DNA from: Acidimicrobiales bacterium
Lineage (GTDB): Bacteria > Actinomycetota > Acidimicrobiia > Acidimicrobiales > AC-14
Direction: 5' to 3'
Length of the DNA stretch: 64,000 bases
NCBI GenBank assembly: GCA_025463925.1
Contig: JAODBK010000046.1
Span: forward strand, 34,735-98,734
The translations under genes and the position numbers were made by a program. Below, one piece after another: positions 51,574 to 60,366 of the stretch. The notes below the pieces were generated by a model. The model was not told the origin of the DNA. It searched no databases and saw only the letters and a program-made list of their open reading frames with translations. Within the stretch, counting starts at the first letter, position 1, and each line of letters opens with the position of its first letter.

Positions 51574-53925
51574 GTGACCAACGGCGGTCTCGACGACGCT
51601 GAGGTCGCGGCCCGCGTCGAGCGCGGTGACGTCAACCGGGTCGTCGAGCGCTCCAGTCGATCCACGAGCGACATCGTGCGGGCCAACGTCCTGACCCGCT
51701 TCAACGCCATCCTCGGCGCGCTGCTCGCGGTCATCATCGTCATCGGGCCGTTCCAGGACGGCCTGTTCGGCGTGGTCCTCGTGGTCAACACCGTGATCGG
51801 CATCGTGCAGGAGGTCCGGGCCAAGCGGGCCTTGGACCGGCTGCACCTCCTGGTGCAGCCCCAGGTCCGGGTGGTGCGGTCGGGTGAGCGGCGCGCGATC
51901 GCGCCGGACGCGATCGTGGTCGACGACGTGCTCGACCTGCGCGCCGGCGACCAGTTGGTCGTCGACGCCGACGTGCTGGACGGTGCCGGGCTCGAGGTCG
52001 ACGAGTCGTTGGTGAGTGGCGAGAGCGAGCCCATCGCCAAGCGTGCGGGTGACGCGCTGGTGTCGGGCAGCTTCGTCACCGCGGGCGAGGGCCGCGCCGT
52101 CGCCACCCGCGTCGGCGCGAGCACGTACGTCGCCGGCCTGGCCCACGAGGCCCGCCAGTTCTCGCTCGCCCGATCGGAGCTGCGCGACGGCATCGACCGC
52201 ATCCTCCGCATTGTCACCTGGGTGATCGTCCCGGTCGGCGGGCTGCTCGTGACCCGTCAGCTCCTCGGGCACCACAACATCCTGGAAGCGATTCGGGGCT
52301 CGGTTGCCGGCGTGGGCAGCATGGTGCCGGAAGGACTCGTCCTGCTGACCAGCGTGGCCTTCGCGGTCGCGGTCCTCCGGCTCGGCCGGCGGCGGGTGGT
52401 CGTGCAGGAGCTCCCGGCGGTCGAGGTGCTGGCACGGGTCGACGTGCTCTGCATCGACAAGACCGGGACGCTCACCGAAGGCGCGATGCGCCTCGACGCG
52501 GTGGAGCTCGTCGACGAGTCCATGCCCGGGGCCGATGCCCTGGCCGCGCTGGCCGCGGCCGATCCTTCCGGCAACGCGACCATCGCCGCGATCCGCGCCG
52601 CGGCTGCGGTCCCGCCGGACTGGAAGGTGCGCCGGATCGTGCCGTTCTCGTCACAGCGCAAGTGGAGCGCGGTCGACTTCGGGCCGCACGGGTGCTGGTA
52701 CCTCGGCGCGCCCGAGGTCCTCGGCGCCGCGGGCGCCGACACGCGACCGTTCCAGGCGGCACTCGACGGGCACGTTCGCGCCGGCCGGCGCGTCGTGCTG
52801 GTCGCGGCCGGCGCCGACGGTGCCGACGGGCCGGATCCCGATCGGCCCGAACTGCCGGCGGCGTTGCGGCCGGCGGCGCTGGCGGTGCTCGAGGAGCGCA
52901 TTCGCGCCACGGCCACCGCGACTCTCGCCTGGTTCGCGTCGCAGGGCGTGTCGGTCAAGGTGCTGTCGGGCGATCATCCGGGAACCGTCGGGGCGGTGGC
53001 CGGCCGGCTCGGCCTGCCGGGTGCCGATCGACCGGTCGACGCCCGCACCATCGCCGACCTGGCGCCGGACGATCTGGCCGCGGCAATGGCCGACCGATCG
53101 GTGTTCGGACGGGTGTCGCCCCACCAGAAGCGGGACATGATCTCGGCGTTGCAGCAACGCGGTCATGTCGTGGCCATGACCGGCGACGGCGTCAACGATG
53201 CCCTCGCCATCAAGCGGGCCGACCTCGGGCTCGCGATGGGGACGGGCAGTGCGGCGACGCGAGCGGTCGCCCAGCTGGTGTTGCTCGACAACGACTTCGA
53301 CGCGCTGCCTGCGGTCGTCGCCGAAGGTCGCCGGGTGATCGCCAACATCGAGCGGGTGGCCAACCTCTTCGTGACGAAAACGGTGTACGCCGCGCTGTTG
53401 TCGCTGGCCGTCGGCGTCGCCGGCCTCACCTTTCCGTTCTATCCCCGCCACCTCACGCTGGTGAGCAGTCTGACGATCGGCATCCCGGCGTTCTTCCTGG
53501 CGCTGGCGCCCGCGGCGCGCGCCCGCGGCGGGAACTTCGTCGGGCGGGTCGTGCGCTTCGCGGCTCCGGCCGGGTTCGTCGCCGCCGCGCTGACGTTCAC
53601 CGCGTACTCGCTGGCGACGTCCGCGGCCCACACGACCGCGGCCCAGGACCGCACGACCGCGACGATCGTGCTGTTCTCGGTCGGCGTCTGGGTGCTCGCG
53701 GTGCTGGCCCGGCCGTGGACGTTCTGGCGGCGGACGATGGTCGTCTCGGTCGTGGTGGCGTTCGCGGCGGCGCTGTTCGTCCCGTCGGCCCGCGACCTGC
53801 TCGCGATGCAGCTGCCGCCGCTCGGTGTCGGGATCGCCGTCGTCGTCGTGGGCCTGGCGGCCCGGCCACTGCTCGCCGGCGCGCTGCGACTGGCCCGTTG
53901 GACGCCCTCCGACGCCGTGCCGTAG
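51574..53925 (+). CDS. P-type cation ATPase (CtpE-like, probable Ca2+)
   Basis: A 783-residue P-type pump with actuator motif VSGESEPI, membrane motif SMVPEGL, phosphorylation site CIDKTGTLTEG (Asp near 297), and hinge MTGDGVNDALAIKRADLGLA, all intact. The PEGL motif, lack of an N-terminal metal-binding domain and length fit the mycobacterial CtpE group, which imports or balances calcium and affects the envelope. GTG 51574 start; no strong ribosome site is seen. Its stop is 3 bp from the stop of the convergent response regulator. Confidence 0.9.
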   Translation: MTNGGLDDAEVAARVERGDVNRVVERSSRSTSDIVRANVLTRFNAILGALLAVIIVIGPFQDGLFGVVLVVNTVIGIVQEVRAKRALDRLHLLVQPQVRVVRSGERRAIAPDAIVVDDVLDLRAGDQLVVDADVLDGAGLEVDESLVSGESEPIAKRAGDALVSGSFVTAGEGRAVATRVGASTYVAGLAHEARQFSLARSELRDGIDRILRIVTWVIVPVGGLLVTRQLLGHHNILEAIRGSVAGVGSMVPEGLVLLTSVAFAVAVLRLGRRRVVVQELPAVEVLARVDVLCIDKTGTLTEGAMRLDAVELVDESMPGADALAALAAADPSGNATIAAIRAAAAVPPDWKVRRIVPFSSQRKWSAVDFGPHGCWYLGAPEVLGAAGADTRPFQAALDGHVRAGRRVVLVAAGADGADGPDPDRPELPAALRPAALAVLEERIRATATATLAWFASQGVSVKVLSGDHPGTVGAVAGRLGLPGADRPVDARTIADLAPDDLAAAMADRSVFGRVSPHQKRDMISALQQRGHVVAMTGDGVNDALAIKRADLGLAMGTGSAATRAVAQLVLLDNDFDALPAVVAEGRRVIANIERVANLFVTKTVYAALLSLAVGVAGLTFPFYPRHLTLVSSLTIGIPAFFLALAPAARARGGNFVGRVVRFAAPAGFVAAALTFTAYSLATSAAHTTAAQDRTTATIVLFSVGVWVLAVLARPWTFWRRTMVVSVVVAFAAALFVPSARDLLAMQLPPLGVGIAVVVVGLAARPLLAGALRLARWTPSDAVP

Positions 53926-53928
53926 GCG

Positions 53929-54534
53929 CTACAGCCAGCCGCGCTGCTCGGCGATCGCAACCGCCTCGCCGCGGTTGCGCGCGCCCAACTTCTGGATCAC
54001 CGCCGACAGGTGGTTCCGGACCGTCCCCTCGGAGAGATGGAGCCGTCGGGCCAGCTCGGCCACCGAGTCGTGGTCGCGCGCCGCTTGAAGCACCTCGTGC
54101 TCGCGCGTCGTGAGCGGGTCGTGCCCCTCCTGCAGGGCCGACAGCGCCAGCTCCGGGTCGACGACGCGCTCGCCGGCATGGACGCGCCGGATGGCGACGG
54201 CCAGCTCCTCGACCGGGGCGTCCTTCAGGAGGAACCCCGAGGCACCGGCATCCAACGCCCGCTGGAGGTAGCCGGGCCGGCCGAACGTCGTCACGATCAT
54301 CACCCGGCACGACGGCGCTGCGGTGGTCAGTGCCGCGGCCACCTCGATGCCACTGATGCCGGGAAGCTCGATGTCGAGCAGCGCGACATCCGGTTGCACC
54401 CGGCGGGCCTCGGCCACCGCGTGCTCGCCGCTCCCGAGATCGGCGACCACCTCGATGTCATCCTCGAGGGACAGCAACGTCGCCATCGCGCCGCGCACCA
54501 TCGCCTGGTCCTCGACGAGCATCACGCGGATCAC
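53929..54534 (-). CDS. NarL/LuxR-family response regulator (DesR-like)
   Basis: A 201-residue regulator: VIRVMLVEDQAMVRG, phosphoacceptor VALLDIELPGISG (Asp near 54), VTTFGRPGY, FLLKDAP, and HTH LTTREHEVLQAARDHDSVAE then LSEGTVRNHLSAVIQKLGAR. The VTTFGRPGYL segment is typical of DesR-type regulators paired with DesK-type membrane kinases. GTG 54534 overlaps the kinase stop by GTGA. Target genes unknown; candidates are the flanking P-type ATPase or peroxidase. Confidence 0.93.
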   Translation of the reverse strand: MIRVMLVEDQAMVRGAMATLLSLEDDIEVVADLGSGEHAVAEARRVQPDVALLDIELPGISGIEVAAALTTAAPSCRVMIVTTFGRPGYLQRALDAGASGFLLKDAPVEELAVAIRRVHAGERVVDPELALSALQEGHDPLTTREHEVLQAARDHDSVAELARRLHLSEGTVRNHLSAVIQKLGARNRGEAVAIAEQRGWL

Positions 54535-55658
54535 CGCGGCCCGGCCGGGACCGACACCCGCAGCCGCGAGCCGGCTCCCGGTGCCGGTCCGAACTCGACC
54601 GAACCGCCGATCGCTCCGATGCGCTCGCGGATGCCGCGCAGGCCCCCGCCGGACGCGCCGCCGTCGCGCGCCGGACCGACGCCGTCGTCGGTGACGTCGA
54701 GCTCGGTGTGGCCGCCGTCCGTGCTCACCTCGACCCGGCACGTGCGGGCCTGGCTGTGCCGGATCACGTTGGTCGCCGCTTCCCGGATGGTCCACGCCAG
54801 CGCGACCTCGACGTCGTCGGGGAGGTCGCCGGTCGATCCGACCACCTGCGCGTCGATGCCGACCGACGTCAACGCGTCCTTCACGCCCTGCAGCTCGTCG
54901 GCCAAGCGCGGCCGGCGGTAGCCGCCGACGGCGTCCCGCACCTCGCCCAGCGCGTCGCGCGCGACCCGCTCGACCTCGTCCATCTCGGTGGCTGCTCGGT
55001 GGGGATCGCGGTGCACGAGCCGCCGGGCCAGCTCGCTCTTGACCCGGATGACGGTGAGGGTGTGGCCGAGCAGGTCGTGCAGGTCACGGGCGAACCGCAG
55101 CCGCTCGTTCGCGACCGCGAGCCCGGCCACCTGCTCGCGCGCCAGCTCGAGCGCGCGGTTCGTCTCCGCCAGGCGCGCGTAGCCGAGCACGAAGAACCCG
55201 ATGGCGAGCGACTGGATGGCGTCGCGCGCCGTGTCCGCGGCCGACGAGCCATGGCCGACGTGAACTGCGATGACGCCCAGCGCGGCCAGGGTGATCCCGC
55301 TGATGGCACCGCGCCCGGGTAGGTATGCGGCCGACATCGCACCGACCGTGATGACGAGCAACGCGTCCGGGGCGGGATCCACGATCCCCAACACCACCGC
55401 GAGACCTGCCATGGCGACGATCGGACGGGTGGGCGGCTTGGCGACCAGCCCGGGCGCGTCGGCCCAGACCAGGCGGAAGAACGCCGCCACGAACGCGGCA
55501 ACCCCGGCCACGGTGACCGCCACCGCGATCCCGCTCGGGTGACGGGTGAAGAACTCACGCAACCAGTTGGCCAGCAGCACCAGGAACGCGGCGAGGCCGA
55601 CGACGATGTGGACCGGCGGGCCCCAACGGGCCGGCGCATCGTGGTCCGACGGCACCAT
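54531..55658 (-). CDS. Membrane histidine kinase (DesK-like)
   Basis: A 375-residue kinase with about six membrane helices in the first ~150 residues (HIVVGLAAFLVLLANWL; GIAVAVTVAGVAAFVAAFF). A coiled linker, HisKA_3 with RFARDLHDLLGHTLTVIRVK (His near 190), and an HATPase ending (REAATNVIRHSQARTCRVEV; DDGVGPARDGG) follow. DesK relatives sense membrane fluidity or envelope state. I chose ATG 55658 because it overlaps the stop of a 50-codon gene as TGATG; an in-frame ATG at 55667 is the alternative. It forms an operon with the regulator downstream. Confidence 0.92.
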   Translation of the reverse strand: MVPSDHDAPARWGPPVHIVVGLAAFLVLLANWLREFFTRHPSGIAVAVTVAGVAAFVAAFFRLVWADAPGLVAKPPTRPIVAMAGLAVVLGIVDPAPDALLVITVGAMSAAYLPGRGAISGITLAALGVIAVHVGHGSSAADTARDAIQSLAIGFFVLGYARLAETNRALELAREQVAGLAVANERLRFARDLHDLLGHTLTVIRVKSELARRLVHRDPHRAATEMDEVERVARDALGEVRDAVGGYRRPRLADELQGVKDALTSVGIDAQVVGSTGDLPDDVEVALAWTIREAATNVIRHSQARTCRVEVSTDGGHTELDVTDDGVGPARDGGASGGGLRGIRERIGAIGGSVEFGPAPGAGSRLRVSVPAGPR

Positions 55659-55810
55659 CACCCGCATTCTTGCCCGTGGCGGTGCAGCTGATCCATGAGG
55701 TGCTCGAAGCGCAGCGCGCCCGAGACGAAGCGGCGGACGTCGAAGGACGGTGGGGCATGGTCCGCGCACTCCGGTCGGCGTACGGGCTCGGGATCGGTGC
55801 GACTCGTCAT
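55658..55810 (-). CDS. 50-residue protein translationally coupled to the DesK-like kinase
   Basis: A 51-codon frame (MTSRTDPEPVRRPECADHAP, then PSFDVRRFVSGALRFEHLMD, then QLHRHGQECG) ends with TGATG, so its stop overlaps the kinase start. The composition is protein-like, with an amphipathic C-terminal helix (VRRFVSGALRFEHLMDQLHR) and two cysteines. No family recognised. A TACCGT hexamer ends 7 nt before the ATG, compatible with a leaderless transcript, the same spacing as seen for the leuA leader peptide. It may be a small regulator of the kinase or a coupling peptide. Confidence 0.5.
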   Translation of the reverse strand: MTSRTDPEPVRRPECADHAPPSFDVRRFVSGALRFEHLMDQLHRHGQECG

Positions 55811-55939
55811 GTCGACGACGGTACGGATGCTGGCGTGATCCCGGAAGTGTCGTCCGTCCGGATCTGGCGATGACAGTTGTCATGCCCGCCATCCGGCTTC
55901 GCATGCGCTCGAACCGCTCGAACCGGTCGGCGGCAACGG

Positions 55940-56830
55940 TCAGTCGACGACGCGGCCCAACGACTCCAGCGACGGGACGAAGTAGAAGGAACCGCTCATC
56001 GGTGTCGAGAAGTCGAGCAGCCGGTCGGAGACGCCGTCGGCCAGGCCGAACATCCTCGACAGCATCTTGTTGAAGCGGGTCGGGTCGGCGCTGAACGCGA
56101 CGAAGTACAAGCCGGCCTCGCCGACGTTGCCGAACGGGGTGCTGCGGCGGAAGATCTGGAGCTCCTCGCCGTCCTCCTCGATGACGACACGCGAGATGTG
56201 CGCGGTGTCCGGCTTGTCGTCGAGCTCGATGCTGAGCTCCTTGCTGCGCCCGAACACGCGCTCCTGCTCCGGGTCGGCCAAGCCGTGGAATGCATCGAGT
56301 CGGTGGACCCATCGCATCGTCATGGCGTAGGAGCCGCGGGCACCGGGCTGGCCGTCGGGGATCAGCGCGACGTCGACCGCGTCTTGGACGGGCGGGTTCT
56401 CGGTGCCGTCCACGAAGCCGGTGAGGTCGCGACTGTCCCGGTAGACGAAGCACGGCTGGTCCGTCGCGAGATCGGCCACCCCCGCCATGCACCGGACGAT
56501 GCCGCGCGCCATGTCGAGCTGAAGGTCGGGTCCGATGCCGTGGAGCCAGACCCACGCGTCGTGCTGCGTGGCCGGGGCGCGCCGGCCGGCGCCCTCGACC
56601 GGGAGGAACGGTTGCAGGCGGTCGGGCCCGTCGCCGGGCGCGAGCCGGGGCCACAGCTCGGGCCCGAACCCCACGACGATGTTGCCGCCCCCGACGGTGA
56701 CCGCGGGCTCCCGGAGGCCGGCCAGCGCGGCGGCGACGGCGTCGGCCGGCGCGTCGGGCCGGAGGTCGAACTCGAGGTGGTAGTGGTGGCGGGCACCTTG
56801 GGCGAAGATGCCGGGCTGGGCGGCGTTCAC
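55940..56830 (-). CDS. Dyp-type heme peroxidase
   Basis: A 296-residue enzyme. The family motif GFVDGTENPP carries the catalytic Asp; the proximal His lies in MTMRWVHRLDAFHGL, and the heme-side Arg in HISRVVIEEDGEE or RVFGRSKELS. The ending SGSFYFVPSLESLG is typical. Uses hydrogen peroxide to oxidise dyes, phenols or porphyrins; encapsulin cargo is possible, but no encapsulin gene is present and no Tat signal is seen. GTG 56830 starts VNAAQPGIFAQG. It is divergent from the MoxR gene with 63 bp between starts. Confidence 0.92.
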   Translation of the reverse strand: MNAAQPGIFAQGARHHYHLEFDLRPDAPADAVAAALAGLREPAVTVGGGNIVVGFGPELWPRLAPGDGPDRLQPFLPVEGAGRRAPATQHDAWVWLHGIGPDLQLDMARGIVRCMAGVADLATDQPCFVYRDSRDLTGFVDGTENPPVQDAVDVALIPDGQPGARGSYAMTMRWVHRLDAFHGLADPEQERVFGRSKELSIELDDKPDTAHISRVVIEEDGEELQIFRRSTPFGNVGEAGLYFVAFSADPTRFNKMLSRMFGLADGVSDRLLDFSTPMSGSFYFVPSLESLGRVVD

Positions 56831-56893
56831 GGTGGGGACATTACGCAGCGTGCTGCCAGGTGCCCCACAGGTACGCGTGCCACGCTCGACGTC

Positions 56894-58024
56894 ATGCCCA
56901 GCAGAACACAGCCTCAGGGGTCGGCGGCGCCGGGCCCCGACGCCCTGTCCCCGGACGCCCTTTCCCCGGACGCCCTGTCCCCGGACGCACAGCCGGCCGA
57001 GCTCCTCGAGCGCACCCTGCTCGAGGTCAAGAAGGTCATCGTCGGCCACGACCACGTCATCGAGCGCCTCGTCGCCTGCCTGCTCGCGCGCGGTCACTGC
57101 CTGGTCGAGGGGCCGCCGGGCCTGGCCAAGACGCTGGCGGTCTCGACCTTGGCCGAGGTGACGGGCGGCAGCTTCGTCCGGCTGCAGTTCACCCCGGACC
57201 TGGTGCCGGCCGACATCGTCGGCACCCGCATCTGGAAGGCCTCGACCGAGACCTTCGACGTCTCGCTCGGGCCGGTGTTCGCCAACTTCGTGCTGGCCGA
57301 CGAGATCAACCGCGCGCCGGCCAAGGTGCAGTCGGCCCTGCTCGAGGTCATGCAGGAGCAGCAGGTGTCGATCGCGGGGGAGACCCACCCTGTCCCGGAG
57401 CCGTTCGTCGTGATGGCGACCCAGAACCCGATCGAGTCGGAAGGCGTCTACCAACTTCCCGAGGCCCAGCGCGACCGCTTCCTGATGAAGGTCGTGGTCG
57501 GTTACCCGACGCTGAAGGAAGAGGTGACGATCGTCGACCGCATGTCGGTCAACCCACCGTCACCCGACCGCCTGCTCACGCCGGCCGATCTCGTCGCGCT
57601 GCAGGCCGCGACGGACGCGGTGTTCGTGCACCCGGCGGCCGTCGACTACGCCGCCCGGCTGGTCCAGGCGACGCGAGACCCTGCGGCGGCCGGGCTGCCC
57701 GACCTGGCCGACCACATCGCGTACGGCGCCAGCCCGCGCGCCACCCTCGGCCTCATTGCCGCGGCGCGGGCGCTGGCCCTGCTCCGCGGCCGCACCTACG
57801 TGCTGACGGCCGACGTGGCCGACTGCTTCCTCGACGTGACGCGGCACCGGCTCGTCCTCTCGTACGAGGCGTTGGCCGACGCGGTGTCCACCGACGGCAT
57901 CCTGGAGCAGGTCCTGGCGCAGGTGCCGGCGCCCCGGCTCGTCCCGCGCGACGACGCCGCGGCCGCGCTGGCGACGGCTCCCTCCCCGAGCCCGGTGTCC
58001 CAGGCGGCCCAGGAGTCGGCGTGA
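56894..58024 (+). CDS. MoxR-family AAA+ ATPase
   Basis: A 376-residue ATPase. Walker A EGPPGLAKT, Walker B VLADEINRAPAKVQSALLEV, sensor 1 MATQNPIE and arginine-finger QRDRFLMK are intact. MoxR proteins act as chaperone-like activators for the DUF58/VWA partners encoded next. The N-terminal ~40 residues are a disordered extension with a DALSP pentapeptide repeat from a 15-bp tandem repeat. ATG 56894. The next gene overlaps its stop by GTGA, so the three genes MoxR-DUF58-VWA form an operon. Confidence 0.95.
   Translation: MPSRTQPQGSAAPGPDALSPDALSPDALSPDAQPAELLERTLLEVKKVIVGHDHVIERLVACLLARGHCLVEGPPGLAKTLAVSTLAEVTGGSFVRLQFTPDLVPADIVGTRIWKASTETFDVSLGPVFANFVLADEINRAPAKVQSALLEVMQEQQVSIAGETHPVPEPFVVMATQNPIESEGVYQLPEAQRDRFLMKVVVGYPTLKEEVTIVDRMSVNPPSPDRLLTPADLVALQAATDAVFVHPAAVDYAARLVQATRDPAAAGLPDLADHIAYGASPRATLGLIAAARALALLRGRTYVLTADVADCFLDVTRHRLVLSYEALADAVSTDGILEQVLAQVPAPRLVPRDDAAAALATAPSPSPVSQAAQESA
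56939..56990 (+). repeat. 15-bp tandem repeat in the MoxR gene
   Basis: Unit GACGCCCTGTCCCCG repeats three times with one T variation, plus a partial fourth copy (56984 on), coding for DALSP. Being in frame it can change copy number without frameshift. Confidence 0.85.
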
Positions 58025-58956
58025 CGAGCACCGCGCCGGGCACCTTGCTGCCGCCCGGATCGCGGGAGGATCCCGAGGGCCTCCTGCGGCGGCTCGAGCT
58101 GAGCGTGACGATGCGGCTCGACGGTCTCCTCCAGGGCGATTACCGCGGCCTCGTGCCGGGCCCCGGGACCGAGGCCGACGAAGCCCGCCCGTACGAACCC
58201 GGTGACGACGTCCGGCGCATCGACTGGCCGCTGACGGCGCGCAGCGGCGCGACGTACGTGCGCAACACCATTGCCGACCGCGAGCTCGAGACGTGGGCGG
58301 TCGTCGACGGGTCGGCGTCGATGGAGTTCGGCACCGCGATCTGCAAGAAGCGCGACCTCGCCATCGCCGCGGTCGCGGCCCTCGGGTTCATGACGGCGCG
58401 CGGCGGCAACCGCATCGGCGCCATGGTGCTCGACGGCGGCCGGCCGCGCATCGTGCCGCCGCGATCGGGTCGCCAGTCGTTGATGGCGCTGCTGCACACG
58501 GTGGCGACCCGGTCGGCGACCGACGACGGCACCTCGGTCGACCTGGCCGAGGGCATCCGCCGGGCCGGCCACGCCGCCCGGCGCGCCGGGCTCGTCGCGG
58601 TGATCTCCGACTTCCTGTGCCCGTCGCGGTGGGCGGACGCGCTGCGCACCGTGCGGGCCCGCAGCCAGGTGATCGCGGTCGAGGTGATCGACCCGCGGGA
58701 GCTCGAGCTGCCGAGCGTCGGGTACCTCACCCTCGTGGACCCCGAGACCGGCCGCACGCGCGATGTGCACACCAAGAGCGAGTCGTTGCGGTCGCGGTAC
58801 GCGGCCGCGGCCGCGGCCCAGCGCCAGGCCAACGCGACCGCCATCAAGAAGGCCGGCGCGGCCCACCTCGTCCTGCGGACCGACCGCGACTGGGTGCTCG
58901 ACACCGCGACGTTCATCAAGACCACCCGACGCGTGGGGAGTGACAGGAACCGATGA
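58021..58956 (+). CDS. DUF58 (vWA-like) protein of the MoxR operon
   Basis: A 311-residue cytoplasmic protein. The DUF58 signature YEPGDDVRRIDWPLTARSG (about 57-75) and the von Willebrand-like core (WAVVDGSASMEFG; LVAVISDFL) are present. These proteins bind the MoxR ATPase and a metal ion. GTG 58021 overlaps the MoxR stop, and the stop overlaps the next start (ATGA). Confidence 0.92.
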   Translation: MTSTAPGTLLPPGSREDPEGLLRRLELSVTMRLDGLLQGDYRGLVPGPGTEADEARPYEPGDDVRRIDWPLTARSGATYVRNTIADRELETWAVVDGSASMEFGTAICKKRDLAIAAVAALGFMTARGGNRIGAMVLDGGRPRIVPPRSGRQSLMALLHTVATRSATDDGTSVDLAEGIRRAGHAARRAGLVAVISDFLCPSRWADALRTVRARSQVIAVEVIDPRELELPSVGYLTLVDPETGRTRDVHTKSESLRSRYAAAAAAQRQANATAIKKAGAAHLVLRTDRDWVLDTATFIKTTRRVGSDRNR

Positions 58957-59900
58957 GCTTTCTCGCGGCATCACGGTTGTGGCTGTTCGTGCTCGTCGCC
59001 GGCCTGCTGGGTGCGTACGTCTGGCGGCAGTTCCACCGCAAGCAGTACGCGGTCCGCTTCACCAACCTCGACCTCCTCGACACGGTCGCGCCGAAGCGCC
59101 CGGGTTGGCGACGCCATGTGTCGGCGGTCGCGTTCCTGCTGGCAGTGTGCTCGCTGCTCGTCGGGTTCGCTCGCCCGGCCACCGTCAAGCGGATCCCGGT
59201 CGAGCAGAACACGATCATGGTCGCCATCGACGTCTCGGGCTCCATGGCCGCGACCGACGTGGCCCCGAGCCGCATCGAGGCCGCGCGCGCCGCCGCCATC
59301 CAGTTCGTCGGATTGCTGCCGGCGAAGTTCGAGGTGGGCCTGGTCACGTTCAACCAGGTCGCGTCGGTGCAGGTCGCGCCGACGAACGACCACGGCCTGG
59401 TGGCGAATGCGATTGCGTCGATCCAGCCCAACGGCGGCACCGCGATCGGCGAAGCCATCTACGCCTCGCTCAACAGCCTCGCGGCCACGCCGCAGAAGGC
59501 GAACAGCAGCTATCCCACAGCCCGCATCGTGTTGATGTCCGACGGCTCGACCAACGCCGGTCGGTCCAACGACAGCGCCGCCGAGGCGGCCGCGTCGGCC
59601 CACGTGCCCGTGACGACGATCGCCTACGGCACCGACAGCGGGCAGATCACCAACGGCTTCCGCGTCATCAACGTGCCGGCCGACAAGGACGCGCTGAAGC
59701 GGATCGCCGACCAGACCGGCGGCCGCTTCTTCCAAGCGGCATCGGCCGGCCAGCTCCGGGAGGCCTACAACGCCATCCGGGGCGCGGTCTCGTTCCGGCT
59801 CGTGCACCGCGAGGTCGCCGCCTGGTTCATCGGGATCGGCCTGATCGTCCTGATGCTCGCAGCTTCGGCCTCGATCCTGTGGTCGCCGCTGCTGCCGTGA
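58953..59900 (+). CDS. Membrane-anchored von Willebrand factor A protein (BatA-like)
   Basis: A 315-residue protein with two N-terminal helices (SRLWLFVLVAGLLGAYVW; VSAVAFLLAVCSLLVGFA), a vWA domain with MIDAS motif MVAIDVSGSMAATD, and a C-terminal helix (AAWFIGIGLIVLMLAASA). Typical BatA/YfbK-like third member of MoxR operons, implicated in envelope integrity or stress tolerance. ATG 58953 overlaps the preceding stop. A perfect inverted repeat follows 13 bp after its stop. Confidence 0.93.
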   Translation: MSFLAASRLWLFVLVAGLLGAYVWRQFHRKQYAVRFTNLDLLDTVAPKRPGWRRHVSAVAFLLAVCSLLVGFARPATVKRIPVEQNTIMVAIDVSGSMAATDVAPSRIEAARAAAIQFVGLLPAKFEVGLVTFNQVASVQVAPTNDHGLVANAIASIQPNGGTAIGEAIYASLNSLAATPQKANSSYPTARIVLMSDGSTNAGRSNDSAAEAAASAHVPVTTIAYGTDSGQITNGFRVINVPADKDALKRIADQTGGRFFQAASAGQLREAYNAIRGAVSFRLVHREVAAWFIGIGLIVLMLAASASILWSPLLP

Positions 59901-59913
59901 GCGGCCGCGGGAA

Positions 59914-59943
59914 CCTGTGAGCATTCACCGCGGTTCTCACAGG
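59914..59943 (+). promoter_or_regulatory. Perfect inverted repeat upstream of a secreted repeat protein gene
   Basis: CCTGTGAG and CTCACAGG flank 14 nt. Inside lies GTGAGCATTCAC, another small palindrome, and the right arm continues into TCACAGGGTGGCCAAAGG. There is no T-tail, so an operator is likelier than a terminator. It begins 13 bp after the VWA stop and ends 33 bp before the ATG at 59977. It resembles the envelope boxes (GTGA, 4 nt, TCAC, then TCAC with TGGCC and AAGG) with 10 bp less spacing. Confidence 0.5.
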
Positions 59944-59976
59944 GTGGCCAAAGGTGCTCCCTCTACGGTCGGCGGT

Positions 59977-60351
59977 ATGAAGAAATCCCTCGCAGCAGCA
60001 GCAATCGCCGGATCGATGTTGGTTGGCGGTGGGGCCGGGGTGGCGCTGTTCACTCCTGTCCTGGCCGGCGCCGACACCTCGCCCACCACGACGGCGCCGC
60101 CCTCGACGGGGAGCAACGCCGCGCCGGCCACACCCGGGGCGCCGGGTGCCGGGGTCACGAACCAGGGCAATGAGGACGCCACCCACGAGGCCAACGAGAC
60201 GCCCGAGCGCGAGGCGGCCGAGAAGAACGGCACCGCGACCTACGGGCACGGCGGGCACGGCTCGAACGAGGACCCGACGCACGAGGGCACCGAGAGCCCG
60301 GCCCGTGAGGCCCAGGAGCACCCGACCACCACGACCACCGCGCCGGCGTAG
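59977..60351 (+). CDS. Small secreted acidic/His-rich repeat protein
   Basis: A 124-residue protein with a signal peptide (KKSLAAAAIAGSMLVGGGAG...LAGA) and a low-complexity mature part. Two imperfect ~20-residue repeats of the form NED[A/P]THE--E[T/S]P-REA-E surround GHGGHG, with Thr/Pro-rich flanks (TSPTTTAPPSTG; TTTTTAPA). The acidic and His residues suggest metal binding or a structural wall linker; no known domain. ATG 59977; the 76-bp region upstream holds the inverted repeat at 59914. It faces the EthD-like gene, 15 bp between stops. Confidence 0.72.
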   Translation: MKKSLAAAAIAGSMLVGGGAGVALFTPVLAGADTSPTTTAPPSTGSNAAPATPGAPGAGVTNQGNEDATHEANETPEREAAEKNGTATYGHGGHGSNEDPTHEGTESPAREAQEHPTTTTTAPA

Positions 60352-60366
60352 ACCCGGGCGCGGTCG

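Noticed and set aside
59914..59943. Considered as a canonical CRP site (TGTGA, 6 nt, TCACA)
   Set aside because: The TGTGA and TCACA arms are 16 nt apart instead of 6, and no CRP-type regulator is encoded in the window.
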